Shown here piece by piece: positions 8,883 through 16,519 of a stretch of DNA of 61,059 nt. Below the pieces are notes generated by a model that was not told the origin of the DNA, ran no database searches, and saw nothing but the letters and a program-made list of their open reading frames with translations. The DNA comes from an uncultured Acidobacteriota bacterium (lineage in GTDB: Bacteria > Acidobacteriota > Terriglobia > Bryobacterales > Bryobacteraceae). The stretch lies in contig CADEFT010000040.1 in NCBI GenBank assembly GCA_902826685.1, positions 1 to 61,059 of the forward strand, given 5' to 3'. The first letter of the stretch is position 1, and each line of letters starts with the position of its first letter. Position numbers and translations under genes: made by a program.

Positions 8883-10939
8883 TGCGCACCCTCATGGCAT
8901 CGCTGCTGGCCGCGGCGCTGGCCGCGCAACCGCCGCAAGGCGGAGAGGCCGTCTTCCGCACCTCCACCAATTTGGTGCTGGTCACCGTGTTCGCCCGCGA
9001 CAAGCAGGGGCGGCCGGTGGCCGGGTTGACCAAGGACGATTTCACCTTGATCGAGAACGGCAAGCCGCAGACGATTTCCGTGTTCGATTTTCAGAAGCTG
9101 GAGCGCGACGAGCCCGCACGCCAGGGATTGATCGCGCGCGAGGACGCCACGCCCCCCGTGCCGCCCGAAGGCCGTGAACGATTTCGCGACCGCCGCCTGT
9201 TGGTGCTCTACTTCGACTGGAGTTCGCTGCCCGCCGCCGATCAGGTGCGGGCCAAGGAAGCCGCCGCCAAGTTCGTGCGGGACCAGATGACGCCGGCCGA
9301 CCTGGTTTCGATCGTCAGCTTTTCCTCGAAGCTCAACGTGGACCAGGATTTCACCGCCGACAAGGACCTGCTGCTCGAATGGATCGAGCGGTTTCAGACT
9401 GGCGTCGTGAGCGACCTCGCGGCGGACGGCGATACCGATCCCGATACATCGGCCGATGCCGCCTTCGCCGCCGACGATGCCGAGTTTAACGTCTTCAATA
9501 CCGACCGCAAGCTGAGCGCGCTCGAAGACACGGCGCGCCGTCTGTCGGCGATGCCGGAAAAGAAGGCGCTCATTTATTTTTCCAGCGGCGTGAGCCGCAC
9601 CGGGGCGCAGAACGAATCACAACTGCGCGCCACCGTCAACGCGGCCGTGCGCGCCAACGTGAGTTTCTATCCCATCGATGTGCGCGGCCTGACGGCGGAG
9701 CCTCCCGGCGGCGGCGCCGATACGGCCGGAAGCGGCGGCACAGGAATCTTTTCCGGTCAGACGCAGACCAGGCAGCGCGATCGCTCCATGCAGCAGCAGG
9801 ACACGCTGACGTCGCTGGCGGCCGACACCGGCGGCAAAGCGCTGCTTGAAGACAACGACCTCACCGCGGGCATTCGCCAGGCGCAGGCCGATTTGCAGAG
9901 TTACTACGTGCTGGGCTATTACTCCACCGATGAACGGCGCGATGGGCAGTTCCGCCGCGTGGAAGTGAAGCTCACCCGTCCGGGTCTAGGCGCGAAGCTC
10001 GACTATCGCAACGGCTACTATTCCGAAAAGGAATTCAAAACCTTCAACTCTTACGACAAAGAGAAGCAGTTGGAGGATGCCCTGGTTTTGGGCGATCCGG
10101 TCACCGACCTGCGGCTGGCGCTTGAAGTGAACTGGTTCCGTTTCGGCAAAGACCGCTACTTCGTGCCGGTGGCGGTGAAAATCCCAGGGTCGGCGATTCC
10201 ACTGGCGAAGAAGGGCTCGGCCGAAACCACCCAGTTCGATTTCATCGGGCAGGTGCGCAATGCCAAGGGCGCGGTGCTGGCCACGGTGCGGGATGCCATC
10301 CGCATTCAGCTGCGCGATCAGAATGCGGGCCGGCTGGCTTCTTCGAACCTCGTCTATGACACGGGGTTCACGCTGCCTCCGGGCGGCTACCGCATCCGCA
10401 TGCTGGTGCGCGAAAACCAGACCGGGCAGATGGGCACGTTCGAAAGCGCGTTCACCATTCCCGATCTCAACGCCGCCGCCAAGGATGAACCGCGGCTGAG
10501 TTCCGTGGTGCTCAGCCATCAGCAGGTGCCGATTTCGGACGCCGTGGGCACCGCCGATAAGAAGCTCGCTAAGAAGCAGAAGGAACATCCCTTGGTGCAT
10601 GGCGGGCAGAAGATGCTGCCGAGCGTCACGCACGTTTTCCGCCCCGGACAAAAGCTGAGCGTCTATGCCGAGCTTTACGACCCCTCGAAGGGCCCGGACG
10701 CAAGCTCACCGGCCGTTTCGGCGGTGGTGGGTCTCTATCGCGATCGCAAGCTGGTGGCGCAGTCGCAGCCGGTGCGCGTGAATTCGATAGAGGCGTCGCG
10801 CGGGGCGGCGCCGATTCTCGTTGAGATGCCGCTGCAGAATGTGACTGCGGGTGAGTATTCGGCGCAATTGACGGTGATCGACGAGGCGGGCGGCAAGTTC
10901 ACCGCGGCGCGGGCGCCGCTGGTTGTAGTGGCGCCCTGA
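8882..10939 (+). CDS. VWFA-related domain protein, acidobacterial type
   Basis: The 685-residue product begins with a signal peptide (MRTLMASLLAAALAAQ). Residues about 20-60 hold the 'FRTSTNLVLVTVFARDKQGRPVAGL' segment characteristic of the TIGR03436-type acidobacterial VWFA-related family. A von Willebrand factor A-like fold spans about 100-360, with a degenerate metal site (DWSSLP in place of DxSxS). The C-terminal 300 residues look like beta-sandwich modules ending 'YSAQLTVIDEAGGKFTA'. The ATG shares one base with the stop of the TonB receptor gene, so the two are probably made together. Likely role is protein binding in the periplasm or at the surface; the specific function is unknown for this family. 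Confidence 0.88.
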   Translation: MRTLMASLLAAALAAQPPQGGEAVFRTSTNLVLVTVFARDKQGRPVAGLTKDDFTLIENGKPQTISVFDFQKLERDEPARQGLIAREDATPPVPPEGRERFRDRRLLVLYFDWSSLPAADQVRAKEAAAKFVRDQMTPADLVSIVSFSSKLNVDQDFTADKDLLLEWIERFQTGVVSDLAADGDTDPDTSADAAFAADDAEFNVFNTDRKLSALEDTARRLSAMPEKKALIYFSSGVSRTGAQNESQLRATVNAAVRANVSFYPIDVRGLTAEPPGGGADTAGSGGTGIFSGQTQTRQRDRSMQQQDTLTSLAADTGGKALLEDNDLTAGIRQAQADLQSYYVLGYYSTDERRDGQFRRVEVKLTRPGLGAKLDYRNGYYSEKEFKTFNSYDKEKQLEDALVLGDPVTDLRLALEVNWFRFGKDRYFVPVAVKIPGSAIPLAKKGSAETTQFDFIGQVRNAKGAVLATVRDAIRIQLRDQNAGRLASSNLVYDTGFTLPPGGYRIRMLVRENQTGQMGTFESAFTIPDLNAAAKDEPRLSSVVLSHQQVPISDAVGTADKKLAKKQKEHPLVHGGQKMLPSVTHVFRPGQKLSVYAELYDPSKGPDASSPAVSAVVGLYRDRKLVAQSQPVRVNSIEASRGAAPILVEMPLQNVTAGEYSAQLTVIDEAGGKFTAARAPLVVVAP

Positions 10940-11159
10940 CGATTCCTTCGCCAGTCCAACCTTTCTGCAGTCATGCTTTCCAAGCGGCGCTACGGTCATG
11001 ATGGCGTTCTATCCCGCATGCTTTCCCGGCACGATGCTTACTCCAGGACGGGCGATGTAGAAATCGGAGATACTGAAAAAAACGATGGAGAAAAATCCTG
11101 AACTGGCGCGGCCATTTACGGACCGTGCTACTCGCGCAAACGCAGCGCCCTAAAGTTGT
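10940..11159. other. Intergenic region without recognisable feature
   Basis: This 220-bp stretch is more AT-rich than its surroundings, with an A-run near 11080. No tRNA, terminator hairpin with T-tract or clear promoter pair was recognised. Short ORFs crossing it on the minus strand lack a ribosome site and family resemblance. Confidence 0.4.
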
Positions 11160-11687
11160 ATGCGTACATGGTGGAAATGGGTCTGTGCGGCTCTTCTTAT
11201 CGTGGTAATTCTGCGGCTGCGGGAACCGCTGCCTGAGTGGCTGTCCAAACCTTCCCATGGCCCTAACTTGGTTTATTCTTTGCTGTATCCTCTCTTTCTT
11301 TATCCCTTACGGTACAAATTTGTCACTCACCAACTCCTCATGGAGTGGGTGGAGCTACAGGAGACTGTTCCATCTACCAGTCAAGTGAATCCCATGAAGC
11401 GGCCCGTAAAGTTGTGGTATCCGAAACATCCGGCAGAGTCCCTGATTCTTGATGGGTACGGGTTACGGGCATTTGAGAAACCTGGCACCCCGGTCACGGT
11501 GCTCATGTTCATCGAAGGCAACCGGTATAAAGGCTCAATGGGATTCCGAATTCTGGAGATCGACGGAGTGCCACACTACGGCGACGTCATCACCAGTTGT
11601 TCCTCTTGCGAGTCCCCGGGATTCCGGGTGTTAGATAACATGATCTGCGGCGGTGTGTGTCCGGAAGCAGATCCCTGGATACGATAA
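11160..11687 (+). CDS. Hypothetical membrane-anchored protein with C-terminal cysteines
   Basis: The family is not recognised. The 175-residue product has one N-terminal hydrophobic segment (residues about 5-20) followed by a basic/proline-rich stretch and a second hydrophobic patch (about 38-52), so it is probably membrane anchored. The C-terminal third carries a CxxC (SCSSCES) and a later CxxxC (MICGGVC), which could bind metal or form disulfides. Base composition is clearly less GC-rich than the flanking genes, hinting at recent acquisition. It is flanked by an empty 220-bp region and abuts the convergent transglutaminase-like gene with a 2-bp gap. No good Shine-Dalgarno precedes the ATG, so expression is uncertain. 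Confidence 0.5.
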   Translation: MRTWWKWVCAALLIVVILRLREPLPEWLSKPSHGPNLVYSLLYPLFLYPLRYKFVTHQLLMEWVELQETVPSTSQVNPMKRPVKLWYPKHPAESLILDGYGLRAFEKPGTPVTVLMFIEGNRYKGSMGFRILEIDGVPHYGDVITSCSSCESPGFRVLDNMICGGVCPEADPWIR

Positions 11688-11689
11688 AG

Positions 11690-12301
11690 TCACTTCGCCA
11701 TGCCGGTCTGCTCGGACTGCCGCAGCCGGTCATCCAGCCGGTTCAGCCGCCGCTCCATCGCGCCTGTAATGGTGGGCGTGTGGGCGATCACGCAGAGATG
11801 CTCGGGCACCGGCCACACGTCTTCTTCCGAAGTCATCCATGCGATACGATCGAAGCGGTCGAGGCGCACGGGCCGCGAATAGGCGCGCAGCGTCTTCTCG
11901 CCTTCCAGGTTGTGATAGTGCTCGAAGTAGGACATCACCAATTCGCGAATCGAACGGTACACCGGCTCGCGGAAACGAAGGCTTGGATAATTCGATTTCG
12001 CGAGGGAGCCCCAGTGGCCGCGCTCGCGATAAATCGCCAGCACGTGGTCGTCGTCCCGCACCGCTTCGAGATCGAGCAGCAGCGGCGGATGGCCCAGCAC
12101 GCGCAGCGCAGCGGCGCCGAATAGCGCGCCTTCCATGCAATGCGCCACGCGATCGCGCATCACGCGGCGCGGCGACCGGCAGGTGTGCCCGTCCGGCTCC
12201 TTGTTGTAGGCCACCTGGTGGTCAAGGAAGTGCTGCACCCCGCCGGGCGTGCGCAGCGAACGCAGCAGGCGCCACTCTTCGCGGGAAAGGCCGAATTTCA
12301 T
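11690..12301 (-). CDS. Transglutaminase-like protein
   Basis: The ORF stays open upstream, but the ATG at 12301 has GGATAG 6-8 bases before it and leaves room for the divergent TPR gene, giving 203 aa. The motif HCMEGALFGAAAL (Cys55) followed by DDDHVLAI (His86) matches the Cys-His arrangement of the transglutaminase/cysteine-protease fold; the third catalytic residue is less certain. No signal peptide is visible, so it is probably cytoplasmic. Family members may be peptidases or non-catalytic binding proteins; the substrate is unknown. Confidence 0.65.
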   Translation of the reverse strand: MKFGLSREEWRLLRSLRTPGGVQHFLDHQVAYNKEPDGHTCRSPRRVMRDRVAHCMEGALFGAAALRVLGHPPLLLDLEAVRDDDHVLAIYRERGHWGSLAKSNYPSLRFREPVYRSIRELVMSYFEHYHNLEGEKTLRAYSRPVRLDRFDRIAWMTSEEDVWPVPEHLCVIAHTPTITGAMERRLNRLDDRLRQSEQTGMAK

Positions 12302-12338
12302 TTCTATCCAGAATAGGCCTTCTGTTACCATTCCCGTT

Positions 12339-13154
12339 GTGTGGAGCGCTTTGCTGGCGATGGCGGTGTGGGCACAGGATGGGGCGCTCGAACGGGCGCA
12401 CGCGCTGTATCGATCCACCGAATACCAGCAGGCGATCCAGACTCTTTCCGGCACCGCCGGAGCCGATGCTTCGCTGCTGATGGCGCAAAGCTGGTTTCAA
12501 CTCGAAGAGTACAAGAAGGCCACCGACCTGCTCGAAAAGACCATCGAGCGCACGCCGGATCGCGCCGGTCTGCATTTGTGGCTTGGGCGCGCCTTCGGGC
12601 GGCGGGCGGAAACGTCGAATCCTCTGATGGCGCCGCGCTACGCTTCGAAAGCGCGTGAGAACTTCGAGCGTGCCGTTGCCCTCGATGCCCAAAACATCGA
12701 GGCTCGAAGCGATCTGTTCGAGTACTACCTGCAGGCTCCGGGGTTTTTGGGTGGCGGCAAGGACAAGGCCGCGGCGCTGGCTGAAAAGATTGCCGCGCTC
12801 GACAAGGCCGAAGGGCACTTCGCGCAGGCGCGGCTGGCCGAGGATCGCAAGGATTGGCCGGAGGCCGAGAAGTCGCTTCGCCTGGCCATGCAAGCTTCTC
12901 CCGGCAACGTGGGCCGCGTGCTGGATGTGGCGAAATTTCTCGCTCGCCGCGGACGCGTGCCCGAGAGCGAAGCTCTTTTTGAGACACTCCCGCAAAGTCC
13001 CAAGCTATGGTTCGCGCGCGCCTCCGTCTATGTGGAAGGGAAGCGGAACCTGCACCAGGCCCGTACTCTGTTGAAGCGCTATCTGGCCGCGCGGCTCACG
13101 CCCGACGATCCTTCACGCAAGGAAGCCGAACGGCTGTTGAAATCGGCCGGCTGA
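12339..13154 (+). CDS. Secreted TPR-repeat protein
   Basis: The frame is open from 12249, but that would overlap the divergent gene. The GTG at 12339 (or ATG at 12360) opens a short signal peptide (MWSALLAMAVWAQ) and gives 271 aa. Mature residues form tetratricopeptide pairs, such as 'ALYRSTEYQQAIQTL' and 'ARLAEDRKDWPEAEKSLRLAM', so the protein is likely a periplasmic protein-interaction module. Only 37 bp separate its start from that of the divergent transglutaminase-like gene, implying a shared control region. The ribosome site is weak. The gene lies 23 bp upstream of the peroxiredoxin gene and may be co-transcribed with it. Confidence 0.75.
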   Translation: MWSALLAMAVWAQDGALERAHALYRSTEYQQAIQTLSGTAGADASLLMAQSWFQLEEYKKATDLLEKTIERTPDRAGLHLWLGRAFGRRAETSNPLMAPRYASKARENFERAVALDAQNIEARSDLFEYYLQAPGFLGGGKDKAAALAEKIAALDKAEGHFAQARLAEDRKDWPEAEKSLRLAMQASPGNVGRVLDVAKFLARRGRVPESEALFETLPQSPKLWFARASVYVEGKRNLHQARTLLKRYLAARLTPDDPSRKEAERLLKSAG

Positions 13155-13177
13155 CCGCACGCTACGATTGAGGAGCT

Positions 13178-13834
13178 ATGTCAGAAGTAACGACTCTTCC
13201 AAAAATTGGCGATCCCGCGCCGGATTTTACCGCCGTCACCACGCAGGCGCCGCAGATGCGGTTCAGCGAATGGCAGGCGGGCGATTGGGTGGTCCTGTTC
13301 TCCCACCCGGCCGATTTCACGCCGGTCTGCACCACCGAACTGATGGCGTTCGCAAACCGCAGCCAGGAATTTCGCGCGTTGAACACGAAGCTGATCGGGC
13401 TCAGCGTCGATAGCGTTCACTCGCATCTGGCCTGGCTGCAGAACATCAAAGAGAAGATGGGCGTGGAACTGCCGTATCCGCTTATCGCCGACCTGGATAT
13501 GAAGGTCTCGCAGTTATACGGCATGATCCACTCGGGCGCGAGCGCGACGGCCACCATCCGCGCCGTGTTCTTCATCGATCCCAAACGCATTGTGCGCGCG
13601 ATCATCTATTACCCCATGAACGCCGGCCGCAACATCGACGAGGTGGTGCGCGTGCTTACCGCGCTGCAAACCGCCGATGCGAACGCCTGCGCGACCCCGG
13701 CCAATTGGCAGCCTGGGGATAAGGTGGTGGTACCGCCGCCAAAGACCGTGGCGGAGGTCGCCGAAAGGCTGGGCAACACCACGTATGAGGTGCGGGATTT
13801 TTACCTGTCGCTGAAGGATCTGCCGAAGCGCTAG
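13178..13834 (+). CDS. 1-Cys peroxiredoxin (Prx6/AhpC-TSA family)
   Basis: The 218-residue protein has the peroxidatic motif HPADFTPVCTTE with the catalytic Cys inside the universal PxxxT/SxxC arrangement, and the long C-terminal extension typical of Prx6-type enzymes (210-220 aa), including 'WQPGDKVVVPPPKTVAEV'. It reduces hydrogen peroxide and alkyl hydroperoxides in the cytoplasm. A further Cys in 'NACATPANW' is where archaeal-type homologues place additional cysteines, so the resolving chemistry is uncertain. AGGAG lies 4-5 bases before the ATG, a strong ribosome site. It follows the TPR gene by 23 bp. The stop codon is 3 bp from the inverted repeat that precedes the Fic gene. Confidence 0.92.
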   Translation: MSEVTTLPKIGDPAPDFTAVTTQAPQMRFSEWQAGDWVVLFSHPADFTPVCTTELMAFANRSQEFRALNTKLIGLSVDSVHSHLAWLQNIKEKMGVELPYPLIADLDMKVSQLYGMIHSGASATATIRAVFFIDPKRIVRAIIYYPMNAGRNIDEVVRVLTALQTADANACATPANWQPGDKVVVPPPKTVAEVAERLGNTTYEVRDFYLSLKDLPKR

Positions 13835-13837
13835 AGT

Positions 13838-13903
13838 CGTTATTAAAGAAAAGGGCCACTTTCTTTAATAACGCTTCGGGCTATTCAAGTTTCTTTAATA
13901 GCG
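13838..13903. repeat. Three copies of a 14-bp element: inverted pair plus direct copy abutting the Fic start codon
   Basis: CGTTATTAAAGAAA (13838-13851) and TTTCTTTAATAACG (13860-13873) form a perfect 14-bp inverted repeat with an 8-bp spacer. A third copy with one mismatch, TTTCTTTAATAGCG, lies at 13890-13903 and touches the ATG of the Fic gene at 13904. Centres of the inverted pair are 22 bp apart and the two same-orientation copies are 30 bp apart, near whole helical turns. No T-tract follows the hairpin, so a rho-independent terminator is unlikely. The placement suggests an operator, possibly bound by the helix-turn-helix end of the Fic protein (inference). Confidence 0.75.
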
Positions 13904-15076
13904 ATGCAAAGTCCACAGAATCAGAGGATTGGGAGGTATATCGTCTCCAACAAGGACGATGAGGCGGTTCGTGCCTTTGTGCCGCCGCCCCTGCCGCCCG
14001 TACCATCGGTACGTCTGGAATCCTTCCATATACTACTGGAGCAGGCCAATCAGGCGTTGGGGCGCCTGGATGGATTGGCTTCCGTACTTCCTGACCTGTC
14101 CCTGTTCCTTTATATCTACGTGAGAAAGGAGGCCGTGCTCTCCTCGCAAATTGAGGGCACGCAGTCCTCGCTTTCCGATCTTCTGCTTTTTGAGAATGAC
14201 GAAGCGCCAGGAGCCCCAATCGAGGATGTGCAGGAGGTCTCGAATTACGTTGCCGCGATCAACTTTGGGTTGAGCCGTTTGCGTGAAGGATTTCCACTCT
14301 CTCTCCGCCTGATCCGGGAGATCCACGGCGTGTTGCTGGCGCGCGGCCGCGAGGCGGATAAAGAGCCGGGCGAGTTTCGCCGCAGCCAGAACTGGATTGG
14401 CGGTACCCGTCCCGGTAATGCGGTGTTCGTGCCGCCACCAGCGGACCTGGTGCTGGAATGCATGGGTCAACTGGAACTGTTTCTTCACCAGGAGAGGCCG
14501 GAACTTCCTTTGCTCGTCCGGGCCGGGCTCATGCACGTGCAGTTTGAGACCATTCACCCGTTCCTCGATGGAAACGGACGCCTGGGGCGACTGTTGATCA
14601 CCTTTCTTCTTTGTGCCGGGAACGCCTTGCAGGAACCTATTCTTTACCTGAGTCTTTACTTCAAGCAGAACCGGCAGACCTACTACGATCTGCTAATGCG
14701 CGTGCGAACAACCGGCGATTGGGAAGCGTGGCTCGAATTCTTTCTCACTGGCGTCAGGGAGACCTCCGAACGGGCAGTTCAAGCGGCGCGGCGGATCATT
14801 GCACTCATGATCTCCGACGTAAAAAGAGTGGAAAGCCGTGGACGTACATCAGCGTCAATGCTCAGGGTTCATAAGCACGCCCAAATGAATCCGATCCTTT
14901 CCATCGCCTCCACAGTCAAACAAACCGGAATGACCTTCCCAACCGCTGGAGCCGCCATCGCCCAAATGCAGGACTTGGGTATCCTGCGCGAAATCACTGG
15001 CAAGTCGCGCAGCCGGCTATTCGTCTACAAAGAATATCTGGACATTCTGAACGAAGGCACCGAGCCTATCTCGTAG
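13904..15076 (+). CDS. Fic-family AMPylator-like protein with N-terminal inhibitory helix and C-terminal HTH
   Basis: The 390-residue protein carries the Fic core HPFLDGNGRLGR (from about residue 218), matching HPFx[D/E]GNGRxxR with the catalytic His. Residues 80-85 (SSQIEG) fit the [S/T]xxxE[G/N] inhibitory motif of class II Fic enzymes, where the Glu blocks ATP binding from the N-terminal side. The C-terminal 90 residues resemble a winged helix-turn-helix. Family members transfer AMP or another nucleotide part to protein hydroxyls; the target is not deducible. There is no Shine-Dalgarno before the ATG; the three-copy element sits there instead, so translation may be leaderless or depend on the repeat. 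The gene is less GC-rich than its neighbours. Its 3' end overlaps the convergent sulfatase gene by 11 bp. Confidence 0.9.
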   Translation: MQSPQNQRIGRYIVSNKDDEAVRAFVPPPLPPVPSVRLESFHILLEQANQALGRLDGLASVLPDLSLFLYIYVRKEAVLSSQIEGTQSSLSDLLLFENDEAPGAPIEDVQEVSNYVAAINFGLSRLREGFPLSLRLIREIHGVLLARGREADKEPGEFRRSQNWIGGTRPGNAVFVPPPADLVLECMGQLELFLHQERPELPLLVRAGLMHVQFETIHPFLDGNGRLGRLLITFLLCAGNALQEPILYLSLYFKQNRQTYYDLLMRVRTTGDWEAWLEFFLTGVRETSERAVQAARRIIALMISDVKRVESRGRTSASMLRVHKHAQMNPILSIASTVKQTGMTFPTAGAAIAQMQDLGILREITGKSRSRLFVYKEYLDILNEGTEPIS

Positions 15077-16496
15077 CAGCCGGGCGCCGCGGCGGCACTT
15101 CCTGCAGCACCGGCGGCGCGAAGTCATGATCGACGATCTGTTTTTCGAGCAGCGCCGCCATCAGCGATTGCTGCACGTCGTTGAACTCCGCGCGGCCCGC
15201 GAGATTGTCCAGTTCGCCCGGATCCTTCTCCAAATCGTAAAGCTCCAGAACCGGCCGCGGATCGCGGAAGTACGCGTTGTCGATCTTCGGATCGAGCTTG
15301 CCCGCCTTGTGTGCCGCCAGCATCTGCTGCCAGCCCGCGTCCTGCGAACTGTCCACCGGCCAATATTCCATCTTGGGCGTCACGTTGTAGATCAGCTTGT
15401 AGCGCGCACTGCGGACGCATCGCGAAAGGTCGAACTCGGAAGCTTTCGTGCGATCGGTCAACGGGCCGTTGCCGTGATGCAGGCGCGCCGCGAAGATGTA
15501 ATCGCGAGGCGTGTAAGGCCGCCCGGTCAGCAGCGGGTAAAAGCTGCGCCCGGTGACTTCCTTGGGCGGCGCCGCGCCGCCGATATCCATGAACGTCGCC
15601 GCCATGTCCTCGCCCGAGATGAGATTGCTCGACACCATCGGCCGGATGTGTCCGGGCCAGCGTGCCATCAGCGGGACGTTCAGTCCCGGGTCGAACAGCG
15701 ACCCCTTGCCGTGCGGAAACGCCATGCCGTTGTCGCCCATGAAAAGGACGATGGTGTTCGATTCTTCGCCGCGCCTGGCCAGCACCGCCATCGCTTCGCC
15801 GAACCAGCGGTCGGCGCGCTCCACCTCGCCGCAATAGCGGGCCAGATCGTCGCGAACGCCCGGCAGATCGGGCAGGTGCGGCGGAAGCTGAATGCGGGCC
15901 GGATCCACCTTGCCGGCATCGCTCTCCCACGGGTGATGGGGATCGCTGTAATTGATCCAGAAGAACCATGGCTTGTCCGCGGGCTTCGACCCGAGGAAAC
16001 CATCGAGCAGCTTCGCCGTTCCGTCCTGCGGGGAAACGTTGAGAAAATCCACCCGGTTCTTCCACGTCTTCATTCCGTACTTGTCGTAAACGGCGGCGGT
16101 GGCCGGAGCCGGCGCGATGGCGCCATCCAGATGGAAGTAGCGTCCGCACACGCCGGTGTAATAACCCTTCTCGCGCAGCACTTCCTGAGCCGTCGGGACA
16201 CTGGCGGGCAGCGGCGAGGAGAACCGGCCCATGCGCGCGGCCACCGGCGAACGGCCGGTCATCAACGCCGTGCGCGACGGGACGCATTGCGGCGCGGCCG
16301 TAAATGCGCGGCGGAACAGAGCGCCTTCGCGGGCGAACTTGTCCAGGTTCGGCGTCGACATCCAAGTCGCGCCGTAGGCTCCCAGATAAGGCGCGCTGTG
16401 ATCGTCCGAGAGCACGAACAGAATATTCGGAGGGCGGCCGGTCTGCGCGTTCAAGGCTGCGCCGAGCGTGGAGCCCAGCAGTTGGCGGCGGGTCAT
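15066..16496 (-). CDS. Exported sulfatase (formylglycine type)
   Basis: The ATG at 16496 starts a Tat/Sec-like leader (MTRRQLLGSTLGAALNAQ) and gives 476 aa; a longer frame would need a TTG start. The N-terminal metal motif is LFVLSDDH and the CVPSR sequence at Cys71 matches C-x-P-S-R, the site converted to formylglycine in type I sulfatases. 'FMGDNGMAFPHGKGSLFD' supplies the later Asp/Asn metal ligands and the Lys. The family hydrolyses sulfate esters of sugars or aryl compounds outside the cytoplasm; the substrate is unknown. The gene starts 23 bp after the second ABC exporter gene on the same strand, so it may be the last gene of that operon. Confidence 0.9.
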   Translation of the reverse strand: MTRRQLLGSTLGAALNAQTGRPPNILFVLSDDHSAPYLGAYGATWMSTPNLDKFAREGALFRRAFTAAPQCVPSRTALMTGRSPVAARMGRFSSPLPASVPTAQEVLREKGYYTGVCGRYFHLDGAIAPAPATAAVYDKYGMKTWKNRVDFLNVSPQDGTAKLLDGFLGSKPADKPWFFWINYSDPHHPWESDAGKVDPARIQLPPHLPDLPGVRDDLARYCGEVERADRWFGEAMAVLARRGEESNTIVLFMGDNGMAFPHGKGSLFDPGLNVPLMARWPGHIRPMVSSNLISGEDMAATFMDIGGAAPPKEVTGRSFYPLLTGRPYTPRDYIFAARLHHGNGPLTDRTKASEFDLSRCVRSARYKLIYNVTPKMEYWPVDSSQDAGWQQMLAAHKAGKLDPKIDNAYFRDPRPVLELYDLEKDPGELDNLAGRAEFNDVQQSLMAALLEKQIVDHDFAPPVLQEVPPRRPAATR

Positions 16497-16519
16497 GGTT
16501 CCGACTCTATCCAAAACAG

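Noticed and set aside
10971..11258. 95-codon minus-strand ORF in the intergenic region
   Set aside because: It has no ribosome site, its composition is not protein-like and it overlaps the better plus-strand candidate.
13838..13873. Rho-independent terminator for the peroxiredoxin gene
   Set aside because: The stem is AT-rich and no T-tract follows; the third copy next to the Fic start fits an operator better.
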